A stretch of 64,000 nt of DNA. It comes from Acholeplasmatales bacterium. Lineage in GTDB: Bacteria > Bacillota_I > Bacilli_A > Acholeplasmatales > JAEDCM01. Under the pieces are notes generated by a model. The model worked only from the letters and a program-made list of their open reading frames with translations. It ran no database searches and was not told the origin of the DNA. Made by a program: the position numbers and the translations under genes. The stretch is taken from positions 21,125 through 85,124 of the forward strand of contig JAGCWW010000045.1 in assembly GCA_017961685.1 (NCBI GenBank), given 5' to 3'. Shown piece after piece: positions 53,005 to 61,670 of this stretch (positions are counted from its first letter, which is position 1; every line of letters starts with the position of its first letter).

Positions 53005-53748
53005 TTACTCTACTATTTGATAATTAATAAACGAATTCTCATCAAAGACCATTTTAATTTTTTCGTTTTTGTTTATTTCATATGTTTTTTTATCAACTGT
53101 ATATACAGTTATAGATCTTTCAGCTTCGCTAACATCTACTACCATATTAGGTACTTTTTCATAAATCTTTAAAATGTTTTCAAATGAAATTCTACCATTC
53201 CAACAAGGTTTAGATACTGATGCATCATCAATCGTACCATAATAATACATTTTCTTATCACATACAAAATATGGTTCTTCATTAATTACTTCATAATCAT
53301 CTGATAAATATGACCAGAAAGGTGAAACAACAAGTTCTAATCTTGCAAAATATTCATCTATTTCATAACAGAATAAATATCCGTCTTTAGCAATGTAACC
53401 AATAGTGTGTAAAGAATAAGTAGTTTTAATAATATTACCATTTTCATCTACTGTATCCCATCTATTTTTACAATCAAAACATAATGTTTCATCATAATAA
53501 CTACTTGACTTTATAAAGCTAAAAAAATCATCGTGATTATCAATACCAAAATCACATTTCCAACCAGTTTTTTTAGATTCACTGTATTTACTAGCTTTAT
53601 AATTTCCTAGTTCAATAATTGTTTTGCCTTTTCCGTTTTTAAATTTTAAATTATGATGGAATCTATTATAATTAATAATTAATCCTACACCAATAAATGT
53701 TCCAAATAAAACTATAATTATAGATAGCGTAATAATAATCTTTCTCAC
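53005..53748 (-). CDS. Uncharacterised single-span membrane protein
   Basis: A 247-residue protein that probably starts with GTG at 53748 (GGAGGAGAT 3 bp upstream). One hydrophobic helix at residues 3-25 (KIIITLSIIIVLFGTFIGVG) acts as signal anchor; there is no lipobox. The outer part contains KTIIELGNYKASKYSES and several Trp, Tyr and Cys residues (CDFGIDNHDDFFSF; ETLCFDCKNRWD), and forms no known domain. It has its own promoter and terminator and so is a monocistronic gene. Function unknown. Confidence 0.7.
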   Translation of the reverse strand: MRKIIITLSIIIVLFGTFIGVGLIINYNRFHHNLKFKNGKGKTIIELGNYKASKYSESKKTGWKCDFGIDNHDDFFSFIKSSSYYDETLCFDCKNRWDTVDENGNIIKTTYSLHTIGYIAKDGYLFCYEIDEYFARLELVVSPFWSYLSDDYEVINEEPYFVCDKKMYYYGTIDDASVSKPCWNGRISFENILKIYEKVPNMVVDVSEAERSITVYTVDKKTYEINKNEKIKMVFDENSFINYQIVE

Positions 53749-53774
53749 TTTATCTCCTCCATACCCCAAGATTA

Positions 53775-53804
53775 AGTATATCATATATAAGTATTTATTG
53801 TCAA
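53775..53804 (-). promoter_or_regulatory. Promoter of gene 53005-53748
   Basis: Minus strand: TTGACA (53799-53804), 18 bp ending in TGA, TATACT (53775-53780). Both boxes are at or near consensus. Confidence 0.75.
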
Positions 53805-53820
53805 TTTTATATCAAAAATA

Positions 53821-53843
53821 AAAACAGGAACAAGTCCTGTTTT
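53821..53843 (-). terminator. Terminator of the rpmH-asnS region after asnS
   Basis: AAAACAGGA (53821-53829) pairs with TCCTGTTTT (53835-53843); minus-strand T run follows. It ends the leftward operon that begins at rpmH. Confidence 0.85.
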
Positions 53844-53864
53844 TTCTTTTTATTAAGCCATATT

Positions 53865-55253
53865 TTAGAATTCACAGTTCTTTGGTGTTCTTGGATATGG
53901 AATAACATCTCTAATATTTTCAACACCTGTTAAATACATGATCATTCTTTCAAATCCCATACCAAACCCTGAATGGATACATCCACCGTATCTTCTTGTA
54001 TCTAAATACCAATCCATTGATTTAGGTTCAATACCAAAATCCTTCATCTTATTTAGTAATACATCAATTCTTTCTTCTCTTTGAGAACCACCGCATAATT
54101 CACCTGAACCAGGTACTAATAAGTCAACAGCCGCAACTGTCTTATTATCATCATTAGCTCTCATATAGAAGGCTTTAATTTCCTTTGGCCAGTTAGTTAC
54201 AAATACTGGTGATTTGAAATGAACTTCTGTTAAATACTTTTCATGTTCAGTTGCTAAATCTTCACCATATTTAGCTTCATTTTCAAACTTAACTCCACTA
54301 TTTCTTAAGATTGTAATTGCTTCTTCATGAGTTACTTTTGCGAAGCTTGAATTTAATACATGTTTTAATCTTTCGATTAATCCTTTTTCAACAAATGAAT
54401 CAAAGAAATTCATTTCTTCTGGAAGAGTTTCAAGTACATATTTAATAATGTATTTAACCATATCTTCCATAATATTCATATCATCATTTAAATCGGCAAA
54501 TGCCATTTCAGGTTCAATCATCCAGAATTCTGATGCATGACGTTGTGTATTTGAGTTTTCAGCTCTAAATGTAGGACCAAATGTATATACATTTCTAAAT
54601 GCCATAGCATATGTTTCAGCTTCTAGTTGTCCTGAAACTGTTAGGTTTGCTTGCTTACCAAAGAAATCTTTAGAATAATCAATTGATCCATCTTCATTTC
54701 TTGGAATGTTATTTAAATCTAGTGTTGTAACTTGGAACATTTGTCCAGCACCTTCACAGTCACTTGCTGTGATTAGTGGAGTATGTACATATACAAATCC
54801 TCTTTCTTGAAAGAAATTATGAATTGCATAAGCTGTAACGCTTCTTACTCTAAATACAGCACTAAATAAGTTTGTTCTACTACGTAAATGAGCTACATCT
54901 CTTAAGAATTCTCTTGTATGTTTTTTAGGTTGAATTGGATAATCTTCTAATGAATCTCCAAGTAATTTAACTTCTTTAGCTTTAATTTCAAATGGTTGTT
55001 TAGCACTTGGTGTTAAAACTAAGATACCTTTAACAAAAATGCTTGCTCCATTACGAATCCTTTGAATATCTTTAAAGTTATCTAAGTTAGATTCATAAAC
55101 AACTTGAACTGATTCAAAGAAAGAACCATCATTTAGCATAATAAAGCCAAATTCTTTTTGTGCTCTATTACTTCTAACCCAACCTACAAGGCTAATTTCT
55201 TTATTGTCAAATAATTCTTTTTCCTTATATAATCTTTTAACTACTTCAACCAT
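53865..55253 (-). CDS. asnS: Asparaginyl-tRNA synthetase
   Basis: A 462-residue class IIb synthetase. The N-terminal OB fold has [20 protein letters not shown]. Motif 2 is in [20 protein letters not shown], and the C-terminal motif 3 in [20 protein letters not shown], followed by [13 protein letters not shown]. [21 protein letters not shown] is AsnRS-specific. With GlnRS also present, the organism appears able to charge both amide tRNAs directly. It lies 11 bp after the papain-like gene in the yidC operon. There is no room for a T-box leader. Confidence 0.96.
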   Translation of the reverse strand: MVEVVKRLYKEKELFDNKEISLVGWVRSNRAQKEFGFIMLNDGSFFESVQVVYESNLDNFKDIQRIRNGASIFVKGILVLTPSAKQPFEIKAKEVKLLGDSLEDYPIQPKKHTREFLRDVAHLRSRTNLFSAVFRVRSVTAYAIHNFFQERGFVYVHTPLITASDCEGAGQMFQVTTLDLNNIPRNEDGSIDYSKDFFGKQANLTVSGQLEAETYAMAFRNVYTFGPTFRAENSNTQRHASEFWMIEPEMAFADLNDDMNIMEDMVKYIIKYVLETLPEEMNFFDSFVEKGLIERLKHVLNSSFAKVTHEEAITILRNSGVKFENEAKYGEDLATEHEKYLTEVHFKSPVFVTNWPKEIKAFYMRANDDNKTVAAVDLLVPGSGELCGGSQREERIDVLLNKMKDFGIEPKSMDWYLDTRRYGGCIHSGFGMGFERMIMYLTGVENIRDVIPYPRTPKNCEF

Positions 55254-55264
55254 ATTTTCATCTC

Positions 55265-55972
55265 CTAATTAATATAATATACATGCTTTATACCAGATGG
55301 ATCTGTATAATGATAATAACATATTTCAACATTACTACTTGTGATTATATCATTTACAGTAGTAACCATAATATCATTAATATTATCTTTTTTACTTACC
55401 TCATATACTGATTTACTCATAAGGTCAGTACAATAATAACCATTGTCTATTACAAATGTATAATTATATTTCTCTCCAATTTTACTCTCTATATTTTTAG
55501 TGACATCACTAATAATTTCTTTATTTTTTAGTCTTACTCCAATACATTCTTTTTTACTAAACCAGTCATTATTATAATAGTGAACAGAATTATCTTTTGT
55601 CTTACCATTTATTTCAATAGTTTCTTTACCATTAACAACATAAGCAGCGTGTCCTCCAATAAAAAACGATACTAATTGATGGAAAACGGGTATTTCAGGA
55701 TAAGGGGATGCTTGTCTAACTAATATATCTCCTTCACTTCCTATATAGGTTTTACCATCTATTACATTTAAGGAAGAGTATGATGTTTCACGTGAAACAC
55801 AATAATACTTTATGCCATTTTCCACATCATAGCTAACCAAGGTTGCACTCTTAGTAAAATTATTAATTTTTCTCTTAATTAAAATATTTTCAACAATGCC
55901 ATTCATAACAAAAATGACAACTATAAAAAGAATAAAGTATCTCGTAAAATGAAATTTAATTTTTATGTTCAT
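55265..55972 (-). CDS. Membrane-anchored permuted papain-like (YiiX/C92-type) protein
   Basis: A 235-residue protein. One membrane helix at residues ~12-28 ([18 protein letters not shown]) is followed by an outer domain. The pattern [40 protein letters not shown] (possible catalytic His in GGHAA) and [18 protein letters not shown] (possible catalytic Cys) follows the order His-then-Cys seen in the permuted NlpC/P60 peptidases of the YaeF/YiiX type. The family acts on amide or ester bonds in lipids or cell-wall material. It overlaps khpB by 1 bp (TAATG) and so belongs to the yidC operon. The assignment rests on motif order only. Confidence 0.55.
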   Translation of the reverse strand: MNIKIKFHFTRYFILFIVVIFVMNGIVENILIKRKINNFTKSATLVSYDVENGIKYYCVSRETSYSSLNVIDGKTYIGSEGDILVRQASPYPEIPVFHQLVSFFIGGHAAYVVNGKETIEINGKTKDNSVHYYNNDWFSKKECIGVRLKNKEIISDVTKNIESKIGEKYNYTFVIDNGYYCTDLMSKSVYEVSKKDNINDIMVTTVNDIITSSNVEICYYHYTDPSGIKHVYYIN

Positions 55973-56586
55973 TATTTCTTAGGTTTAATAACTAAAGCTC
56001 TATCAGAACCTTCACCTTCAGATTCTGTATAAACGTCTCTCCAATCAGCTAATTTCTCATGGATAATCTTTCTTTCATAAGCGTTCATTGGCTTTAATTT
56101 AACCTCAATCTTAGTTTTAGCAACTTCTTTTGCTGTTTTAGTTGCTAATACTTCAAGTTGTCTTTTTCTATTAGCTCTATATCCACCAATATCTAAGCCA
56201 ACCATCATAGAATCATTAGTTAATCTAGAAATATATACCTTAAGTAAAGTTAGTAAAGCATCTAAGCACTTTCCATCTTTACCAATTAATAATGGATTAT
56301 CACTTGATTCAATAGCAATATTTAATTCATCTTCATTGCTTCTAATTTCTAATTGATAATCAATTCCCATACCTGATAGGATATTATCAATATATTCTTT
56401 AGCATAAGCAACGATATCAATTTCATAACTAGCCTTATATAAAGCTTTTCTACCGATTCCAAGGAATCCTTTAGTTTCTTCTAATACTTCTAAATTAATC
56501 TTATCTTTTTCTATTTTTAATTCATTACAAGCATACTCTAATGCTTCTTCATCAGTTTTAGCTTCAAATTTAATTTCTCTTAGCAT
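55972..56586 (-). CDS. khpB: RNA-binding protein KhpB (Jag/SpoIIIJ-associated)
   Basis: A 204-residue protein with three domains in order: Jag_N (MLREIKFEAKTDEEALEYAC; EETKGFLGIGRKALYKASY), a KH domain with the loop IGKDGKCLDALLTLLKVYIS, and a C-terminal R3H domain with YERKIIHEKLADW and SEGEGSDRALVIKPKK. KhpB binds RNA with KhpA and affects cell elongation and division in streptococci. The place next to yidC is conserved in Firmicutes. Confidence 0.95.
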   Translation of the reverse strand: MLREIKFEAKTDEEALEYACNELKIEKDKINLEVLEETKGFLGIGRKALYKASYEIDIVAYAKEYIDNILSGMGIDYQLEIRSNEDELNIAIESSDNPLLIGKDGKCLDALLTLLKVYISRLTNDSMMVGLDIGGYRANRKRQLEVLATKTAKEVAKTKIEVKLKPMNAYERKIIHEKLADWRDVYTESEGEGSDRALVIKPKK

Positions 56587-56597
56587 ATTCCTTACTC

Positions 56598-57812
56598 CTA
56601 ATCATTTGAATTATTATCATCTGAATTTATTTCTTCAAATTCAGCATCAATTATTTCATCTTTCTTAGTATCAATTACTTCTTCATTATCATCATCTAAA
56701 TTAACTACTCTTTTAGATTTTGGCGCCATTGTAGGCTTTAACTTCTTTTCCTTAACTGGCTTTTCTTCTTCTACAGTGTTAACTTTTTCTTCTTTTTTCT
56801 TCTTATTAGGCTTTTCAACTTTAACCTTTACACCAGTAATTGTGTTATTAGCTTCGTTTCTTTCCCACTTACGTTCATTCATCTTTCTATTAATAATAGT
56901 TTGACCAATTGTATAAATGTTACCAACAACCCAGTATAAGGCAAGTGTACCACTTCTAAATGACATTAAAACCATCATGGCAGTCATGAAGATCATCATA
57001 AACATCATCATCTTCTTTGTTTGATCTGCTTGAGGGTTATTTTGATTTGGATAAGCCTTCTTAGCATACTTAGGTTTTCTTTGAGCTACTAATTGACATA
57101 GAACCATTGTAATACCTACTAAAATTGGAAGTATTACATAAACCCAGTTACTTAATTTACCTAAATCAGTAATATTAGTTAAACCCTTAGATAAATCAAT
57201 ACCACAGAATTTTGTCTTTAAGTCTCCACCATCAAGACTGTTATTTTTGTGTTTGAACCAATCACATACAAGCTTAGTATGTCCAAAGTACTTATGTCCT
57301 TCTGGATATTCATATGCACCATTAGGATATCTTTGAACGGCATTATACATAGCCATGAATAATGGGAACTGAATTAAAGGAGCAACTAAACATCCAAGTG
57401 GATTAATTTTATACTTCTTCCAAATAGCCATCATTTCTCTTTGCATCTTTTGTTGAGAGATAGGATCTTTTCTATTAGCATACTTTGCTTGAATTCTTGT
57501 CATTTCAGGTTGTGCCATAGTCATCTTAAGTGACATATCATTTGTTTTAGCATAAACTGGCCAAGCAAGTGTTCTTACCATTATTGTTGTAAATATAATA
57601 CCAAGTGCTAAGAACCCACCAAAAGAAAATCTATCAATAAAGAAAGCAATAGGTCTAACTAATAGCCAAACAAACCATCCATCTCTATTCCATTTGTCAG
57701 CAGCATTTGGATTAGAAATAGGTAGCATTGACTTATCAGCTCCACTACATCCTGTTAATGTTATAAGCATAACAAAAACTAATACAATCAATATTATGTG
57801 TTTCTTCTTCAT
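56598..57812 (-). CDS. yidC: Membrane protein insertase YidC (Oxa1 family)
   Basis: A 404-residue lipoprotein insertase. The signal ends in the lipobox TLTGCSG; about five membrane helices follow, including FGGFLALGIIFTTIMVRTLA and PLIQFPLFMAMYNAVQRYPN. RTLAWPVYAKTNDMSLKMTM contains the positively charged groove Arg region; LYWVVGNIYTIGQTIINRKM is the conserved end. A charged Lys/Glu C-terminal tail of ~85 residues is longer than in Bacillus SpoIIIJ. It overlaps rnpA by 4 bp (ATGA). Confidence 0.95.
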   Translation of the reverse strand: MKKKHIILIVLVFVMLITLTGCSGADKSMLPISNPNAADKWNRDGWFVWLLVRPIAFFIDRFSFGGFLALGIIFTTIMVRTLAWPVYAKTNDMSLKMTMAQPEMTRIQAKYANRKDPISQQKMQREMMAIWKKYKINPLGCLVAPLIQFPLFMAMYNAVQRYPNGAYEYPEGHKYFGHTKLVCDWFKHKNNSLDGGDLKTKFCGIDLSKGLTNITDLGKLSNWVYVILPILVGITMVLCQLVAQRKPKYAKKAYPNQNNPQADQTKKMMMFMMIFMTAMMVLMSFRSGTLALYWVVGNIYTIGQTIINRKMNERKWERNEANNTITGVKVKVEKPNKKKKEEKVNTVEEEKPVKEKKLKPTMAPKSKRVVNLDDDNEEVIDTKKDEIIDAEFEEINSDDNNSND

Positions 57813-58150
57813 TTGTTTTCCTCTTTCTTTAATAAATATATAATATTCTTTTCTATTTCCTCGAAACTAAGTTCAATAGAAGCTGGTTTAATAACAAATA
57901 CATAATCCATATTCTTAATTAGATTTATGTTTTTCTTTATTATTTCCCTAACTCTTCTTTTCATCTTATTTCTTAGAACTGCAATACCATATTTTCTTCC
58001 AATTGATAAAGCAAATCTAAAATGAGGGGTTTCTACGTTTTCCATTTTATAAATAACAAAATATTTATTTCCAACAGAATTCCTCATTTTAATTATTTTC
58101 TCTATCTCTTGATTTTTTTTAATACTATATAGTTTGTTTATAGGAATCAC
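57809..58150 (-). CDS. rnpA: Ribonuclease P protein component
   Basis: A 113-residue basic protein that helps RNase P RNA mature tRNA 5' ends. LYSIKKNQEIEKIIKMRNSV is the N-terminal helix-strand region; FRFALSIGRKYGIAVLRNKM then KRRVREIIKKN is the RNR signature. The start is uncertain: no ATG or TTG is in range. A GTG at 58150 directly abuts the ribosome site AAGGGA; ATT (58147) and ATA (58141) follow in frame at more normal spacing. The length matches the family if any of these is used. Confidence 0.93.
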   Translation of the reverse strand: MIPINKLYSIKKNQEIEKIIKMRNSVGNKYFVIYKMENVETPHFRFALSIGRKYGIAVLRNKMKRRVREIIKKNINLIKNMDYVFVIKPASIELSFEEIEKNIIYLLKKEENK

Positions 58151-58162
58151 TCCCTTACAAAA

Positions 58163-58199
58163 TAAAAATACTACTTAAATCAAAAATTGTTTCAAGTAG
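58163..58199 (-). terminator. Hairpin between rpmH and rnpA (candidate attenuator)
   Basis: ACTACTT (58169-58175) and AAGTAGT (58193-58199) around a 17-nt loop; ATTTTTATTTTG follows on the minus strand. It may lower rnpA expression relative to rpmH. Confidence 0.55.
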
Positions 58200-58219
58200 T
58201 ACAAGTATTTATTATAAAA

Positions 58220-58360
58220 TTAAGCTGATAAAACTTTTCTTCCTTTTGAACGACGTCTTGCGATTACCTTACGGCCACCAACTGTTGACATTCTTTCACG
58301 GAATCCATGAGCTTTTTGTCTTTTTCTTTTATTTGGTTGGAATGTTCTTTTCATTGCCAT
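58220..58360 (-). CDS. rpmH: 50S ribosomal protein bL34
   Basis: A 46-residue very basic protein: [20 protein letters not shown], then [17 protein letters not shown] and KGRKVLSA. This is the complete L34 sequence with two extra residues at the start. ATG 58360 has AAAGGTGG 9 bp upstream; ATG 58354 would give the usual 44 residues. It is the first gene leftward from oriC and has a perfect consensus promoter. Confidence 0.97.
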   Translation of the reverse strand: MAMKRTFQPNKRKRQKAHGFRERMSTVGGRKVIARRRSKGRKVLSA

Positions 58361-58400
58361 AACTAATTACCACCTTTCTTTTTAGAAACCACGCTCTTAT

Positions 58401-58429
58401 ATTATAAATGTTAAAATATATAATGTCAA
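58401..58429 (-). promoter_or_regulatory. Consensus promoter of the rpmH operon
   Basis: Minus strand: TTGACA (58424-58429), exactly 17 bp, TATAAT (58401-58406). This is the strongest promoter in the window and probably drives rpmH-rnpA-yidC-khpB and beyond. Confidence 0.92.
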
Positions 58430-58770
58430 GCAAAAAATGAAAAAATTTAATAAAGAGCCTATTATTTAATATATTTATATATATATTAGGAAAAGTGTCT
58501 CATTTTTGTAATTGTAAAATATTTGTAATGTTTCATAGTTTTTTATAAACATTTTTTTAACTTTTTATTAACATTGTGGGTAGTTTAAAAGTTGTAAAAA
58601 CGCTTTTATTTCCTATTTTTTTGCCAAAAGTTTTCCACATTTTATAAAGTAAATTTAATACAATGTTTCACAGTTATCCACTTTTTTTGTTGATAACTTT
58701 TTGTTTTTTTTTAGAATTTTTATGTTATTATTTTAATTGCTTAGACTACAATATAGAGGGTGAATTTAAC
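58430..58770. other. Chromosomal origin of replication (oriC) upstream of dnaA
   Basis: A non-coding, extremely AT-rich region between rpmH and dnaA holding DnaA-box-like 9-mers (consensus TTATCCACA). These are TTATAAACA 58543-58551, TTATTAACA 58565-58573, reverse CTACCCACA 58575-58583, TTTTCCACA 58631-58639, TTATCCACT 58674-58682 and reverse TTATCAACA 58688-58696. A pure A/T stretch of about 50 bp is near 58460-58490. TTATTATTT after the last box (about 58726) may be a DnaA-trio element. The strand switch of genes at this point supports the assignment. Confidence 0.88.
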
Positions 58771-60165
58771 ATGACGATTGATGAGTGTCAAAAGCTATAT
58801 GATAAAGTCATCAGGGATTTAAAACAAACAATTGAGGAAGAATCCTTTGAAGAATTATCTGTAGAAAACAAAAAAATATCTAAATTTTTAAACGGCTACA
58901 TTTATGTAGTCGCCGATGATGAATTTTCATTATCAAAAATCAATAAGTTCTACATCAAACGTATCAACGATTTTATTAGAAAGTATACTGATGAGGTAGT
59001 TTTAATTAAGTTTGTAAGCGCTGACGAAATGAGTAGCTTAAATAACAACGAGGAAGTAACGCCAACTTCTGTTGAAAGAGATCTAGATTCAAAATATAGA
59101 CCTGGTAATGTTGATGCTACATACACATTTACAAATTTCGTTGTAGGTAAAAGTAATAAATTTGCTTACACATTCGCTATGCAAACTGCTGAAAACCCGG
59201 GGAAAAACTTTAACCCATTATATATTTTCGGGGGTGTAGGTATTGGTAAAACACATTTAATGCAAGCTATTGGTAACTATATGTTAGATAAAGATATCCA
59301 TAAGAAAGTATTATATGTAGAAGCCAAAGAATTCTGTGATGATTATATTCATGCATGTAATTATTCTCAACAAGAAAAACAAAAGAAAATCGATGAATTC
59401 CATAACAGATACAGAGATATCGATGTTTTATTAGTTGATGATATTCAAATTTTATGTGGAAAAGATAAGACTCAAGAAGAATTTTTTACCTTATTTAATT
59501 TTTTAGTTGATAGAAATAAACAAATTGTTATAACTTGTGATAGACCAGCAAATGCCTTAGATGGTATGGCTGATAGATTAAAGTCAAGATTTGACCAAGG
59601 TTTAGCTGTAGATATTGATAAACCAGAATTAGAACTTAGAATTGATATTTTAAAGAAAAAGATTAAAACATTATCAAATAAGAGTGATATTCCTGATGAT
59701 GTATTAAACTTTATAGCTTCTTCTTTTACATCTAATATTAGAGAACTTGAAGGAGCATTAAAAAGAGTCATTTATTATTCGGTATTTAATGATTCCCCTA
59801 TAACACTAGATCTAACAAAAGAAGCCCTAAATTCTTTACTAAAATCTCAAAAAAATGCGAATAGATACGCTAATAATACACAAAGCTATGAAAATATCCA
59901 AAGTGTTGTTAGTGCATACTATAACATTTCTGTCAGTGATTTAATTAGTTCAAAACGAAGTGCTAAAATAACACTTCCAAGACATATTTCTATGTATTTA
60001 ATAAAAGAAATATATGATTTACCTTATAAAAAGATTGGTTCACTTTTTGGAGGTAGAGATCATACTACTGTTATGAGTGCATGTGAAAAAATAGAAAATG
60101 ATTTAAAAACTGATAATGAGTTAAAAATGGCTGTGGATAACATAAAGAAAAAGTTGAATATTTAA
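58771..60165 (+). CDS. dnaA: Chromosomal replication initiator protein DnaA
   Basis: A 464-residue initiator. Walker A GGVGIGKTHLMQAIGN is near residue 153, Walker B DVLLVDDIQILCG follows, FTSNIRELEGALKRV (sensor 2) is in the middle, and the DNA-binding domain IV ends LPRHISMYLIKEIYDLPYKK, then IGSLFGGRDHTTVMSA. Start at ATG 58771 (GAGGGTGA 7 bp upstream). An in-frame ATG at 58663 would add 36 hydrophobic residues that run through the DnaA boxes and is rejected. Confidence 0.98.
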   Translation: MTIDECQKLYDKVIRDLKQTIEEESFEELSVENKKISKFLNGYIYVVADDEFSLSKINKFYIKRINDFIRKYTDEVVLIKFVSADEMSSLNNNEEVTPTSVERDLDSKYRPGNVDATYTFTNFVVGKSNKFAYTFAMQTAENPGKNFNPLYIFGGVGIGKTHLMQAIGNYMLDKDIHKKVLYVEAKEFCDDYIHACNYSQQEKQKKIDEFHNRYRDIDVLLVDDIQILCGKDKTQEEFFTLFNFLVDRNKQIVITCDRPANALDGMADRLKSRFDQGLAVDIDKPELELRIDILKKKIKTLSNKSDIPDDVLNFIASSFTSNIRELEGALKRVIYYSVFNDSPITLDLTKEALNSLLKSQKNANRYANNTQSYENIQSVVSAYYNISVSDLISSKRSAKITLPRHISMYLIKEIYDLPYKKIGSLFGGRDHTTVMSACEKIENDLKTDNELKMAVDNIKKKLNI

Positions 60166-60185
60166 TATCATTTTAAACATATTTA

Positions 60186-60194
60186 TGGTATAAT
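60186..60194 (+). promoter_or_regulatory. Extended -10 promoter of dnaN and second DnaA-box pair
   Basis: TGG-TATAAT 80 bp before dnaN. The dnaA-dnaN gap (60166-60271) also carries TTTTCCACT (60225-60233) followed by TTATAAACA (60233-60241), so it may form the second half of a split origin as in Bacillus. Confidence 0.55.
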
Positions 60195-60271
60195 AAAAAT
60201 GTGGTGTTAAGTCATTATTCATACTTTTCCACTTATAAACATTTAATAATAAAGATAGTGAGGTTTTAATA

Positions 60272-61411
60272 ATGAATTTTAAAATTAATTGTGACGAATT
60301 ACTAAACAAACTAAACATTATTCAAAAAGCTCTTCCTTCTAAAACAAGCATGCCAGTATTAATGGGAATTAAGATTGATGTATATAAAGATTACATGAAT
60401 TTAACAACATGTAATGGAGATATCACAATCCAATCTAAAATAAGTGGTGAAGCTTTAGAAGTTAACGAAACTGGTAGATGTTTAGTACAAGGTAAATTCT
60501 TAATTGATATCATTAGAAAGATAAACAGTAAAAAAGTTGAAATGTTTGTTTATGAAAATAAACTATTAATTATAAAATCAGAAAGATCTGAATTTAAATT
60601 AAATGTTATGACTTATGAAGATTATCCTGATATCAAATTTGTCAATGAAAAAAATAAATCATTAGAACCAATTGAAATAGAATCATATCCATTTAGAACA
60701 AGTGTAAAAGAAATAGTTTTTGCTACTGCTTTAAATGAAAAGAGACCTATTTTAACAGGTGTATTATTTAAATATGAAAACAATAAACTTACTTATACTG
60801 CAACTGATGGTTATAGATTAAGTAAGAAAGAAACAGATTTTAATGGTGCAAGTGATTTTAAAATGGTAATTCCGGCTAAGTCTTTAAAAGAATTATTAAA
60901 TATCTTAGAAGATTTTGAAGGAAATATTAAATGTTATATTGACAATAATAAAGTATTATTTGAAATAGGTAGTACATATTTTGAAACAAGATTACTAGAA
61001 GGTAATTATCCTGATACATCTAGAATCATTCCAAGTGATTTTGGATTATTCATTAAATTTAATAGAGATGAACTAATGCAAGCAATTGATAGAGTATCTC
61101 TTTTATCACCACAAGATAAAGAAAGAAATTATAGTATTGTAAAATTAAGTGTTACAAATAATAGAACAATTGAAATATCCTCTTCAAATCAAGAAATCGG
61201 TGATGCTACAGAAGAAATAATTCCAATTGATAATATTGAAGGACCAGTGTTAAAAATTGGTTTTAACTCAAAATACTTAACTGATGCTATTAGAAGTCTT
61301 CCATCAAGTGATGTAACAATTAAATTTACAGGAGAAATTAAACCATTTGTAGTTTGTTCAAATGAATATCCAGATTTACTACATGTAATTCTTCCAGTTA
61401 AATTAAATTAA
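60272..61411 (+). CDS. dnaN: DNA polymerase III beta sliding clamp
   Basis: A 379-residue ring-forming clamp. The N-terminal INCDELLNKLNIIQKALPSK, then TSMPVLMGIKI, and GVLFKYENNKLTYTATDGYR are typical; three repeated clamp domains of about 125 residues can be followed. The C-terminus FTGEIKPFVVCSNE and LLHVILPVKLN is the standard beta-clamp end. The length is standard. A strong terminator follows. Confidence 0.98.
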   Translation: MNFKINCDELLNKLNIIQKALPSKTSMPVLMGIKIDVYKDYMNLTTCNGDITIQSKISGEALEVNETGRCLVQGKFLIDIIRKINSKKVEMFVYENKLLIIKSERSEFKLNVMTYEDYPDIKFVNEKNKSLEPIEIESYPFRTSVKEIVFATALNEKRPILTGVLFKYENNKLTYTATDGYRLSKKETDFNGASDFKMVIPAKSLKELLNILEDFEGNIKCYIDNNKVLFEIGSTYFETRLLEGNYPDTSRIIPSDFGLFIKFNRDELMQAIDRVSLLSPQDKERNYSIVKLSVTNNRTIEISSSNQEIGDATEEIIPIDNIEGPVLKIGFNSKYLTDAIRSLPSSDVTIKFTGEIKPFVVCSNEYPDLLHVILPVKLN

Positions 61412-61438
61412 TACCAGTTTATTACTGGTATTTTTTTT
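61410..61438 (+). terminator. Terminator of dnaN
   Basis: AATACCAGT (61410-61418) and ACTGGTATT (61424-61432) with a 5-nt loop, then a T run. The stop codon of dnaN is in the first arm. Confidence 0.9.
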
Positions 61439-61446
61439 GTTATAAT
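61438..61446 (+). promoter_or_regulatory. Extended -10 promoter of yaaA-recF
   Basis: TGT-TATAAT placed at the end of the dnaN terminator T run. Seven bases later comes GGTGAT and, 4 bases on, the ATG of yaaA. The predicted 5' leader is about 11 nt. Confidence 0.6.
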
Positions 61447-61463
61447 TATTATAGGTGATTTAT

Positions 61464-61670
61464 ATGGAAAAAATATGTATTTATACTGAATTTATTACAT
61501 TAGGACAATTATTAAAAATAGCTAATATAATTTCTTCTGGCGGTGAAGCTAAGTTCTTTTTAAGTGAAAACAAAGTATTAGTAAATGGTATAGAAGATAA
61601 CCGTAGAGGAAGAAAATTATATAAAGGATATCATATTATAATAAAAGGAAAAGAATATATTATAGAATGA
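61464..61670 (+). CDS. yaaA: S4-domain protein YaaA
   Basis: A 68-residue single S4 RNA-binding domain: LGQLLKIANIISSGGEAKFF and VLVNGIEDNRRGRKLYKGY. It is always next to recF in Firmicutes and is thought to bind ribosomal or tRNA-like RNA. Start ATG 61464 (GGTGAT 4 bp upstream); a GTG three codons upstream is within the ribosome site. The stop TGA overlaps the recF ATG. Confidence 0.95.
   Translation: MEKICIYTEFITLGQLLKIANIISSGGEAKFFLSENKVLVNGIEDNRRGRKLYKGYHIIIKGKEYIIE

Noticed and set aside
55254..55264. T-box leader for asnS
   Set aside because: Only 11 bp separate asnS from the preceding gene; there is no space for a leader, and the glnS gene is likewise 12 bp from tsaD.
58663..58770. 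Longer DnaA starting at the ATG at 58663
   Set aside because: The extra 36 residues are hydrophobic and Phe-rich, run through two DnaA boxes and have no ribosome site. The ATG at 58771 has GAGGGTGA and the expected DnaA N-terminus.
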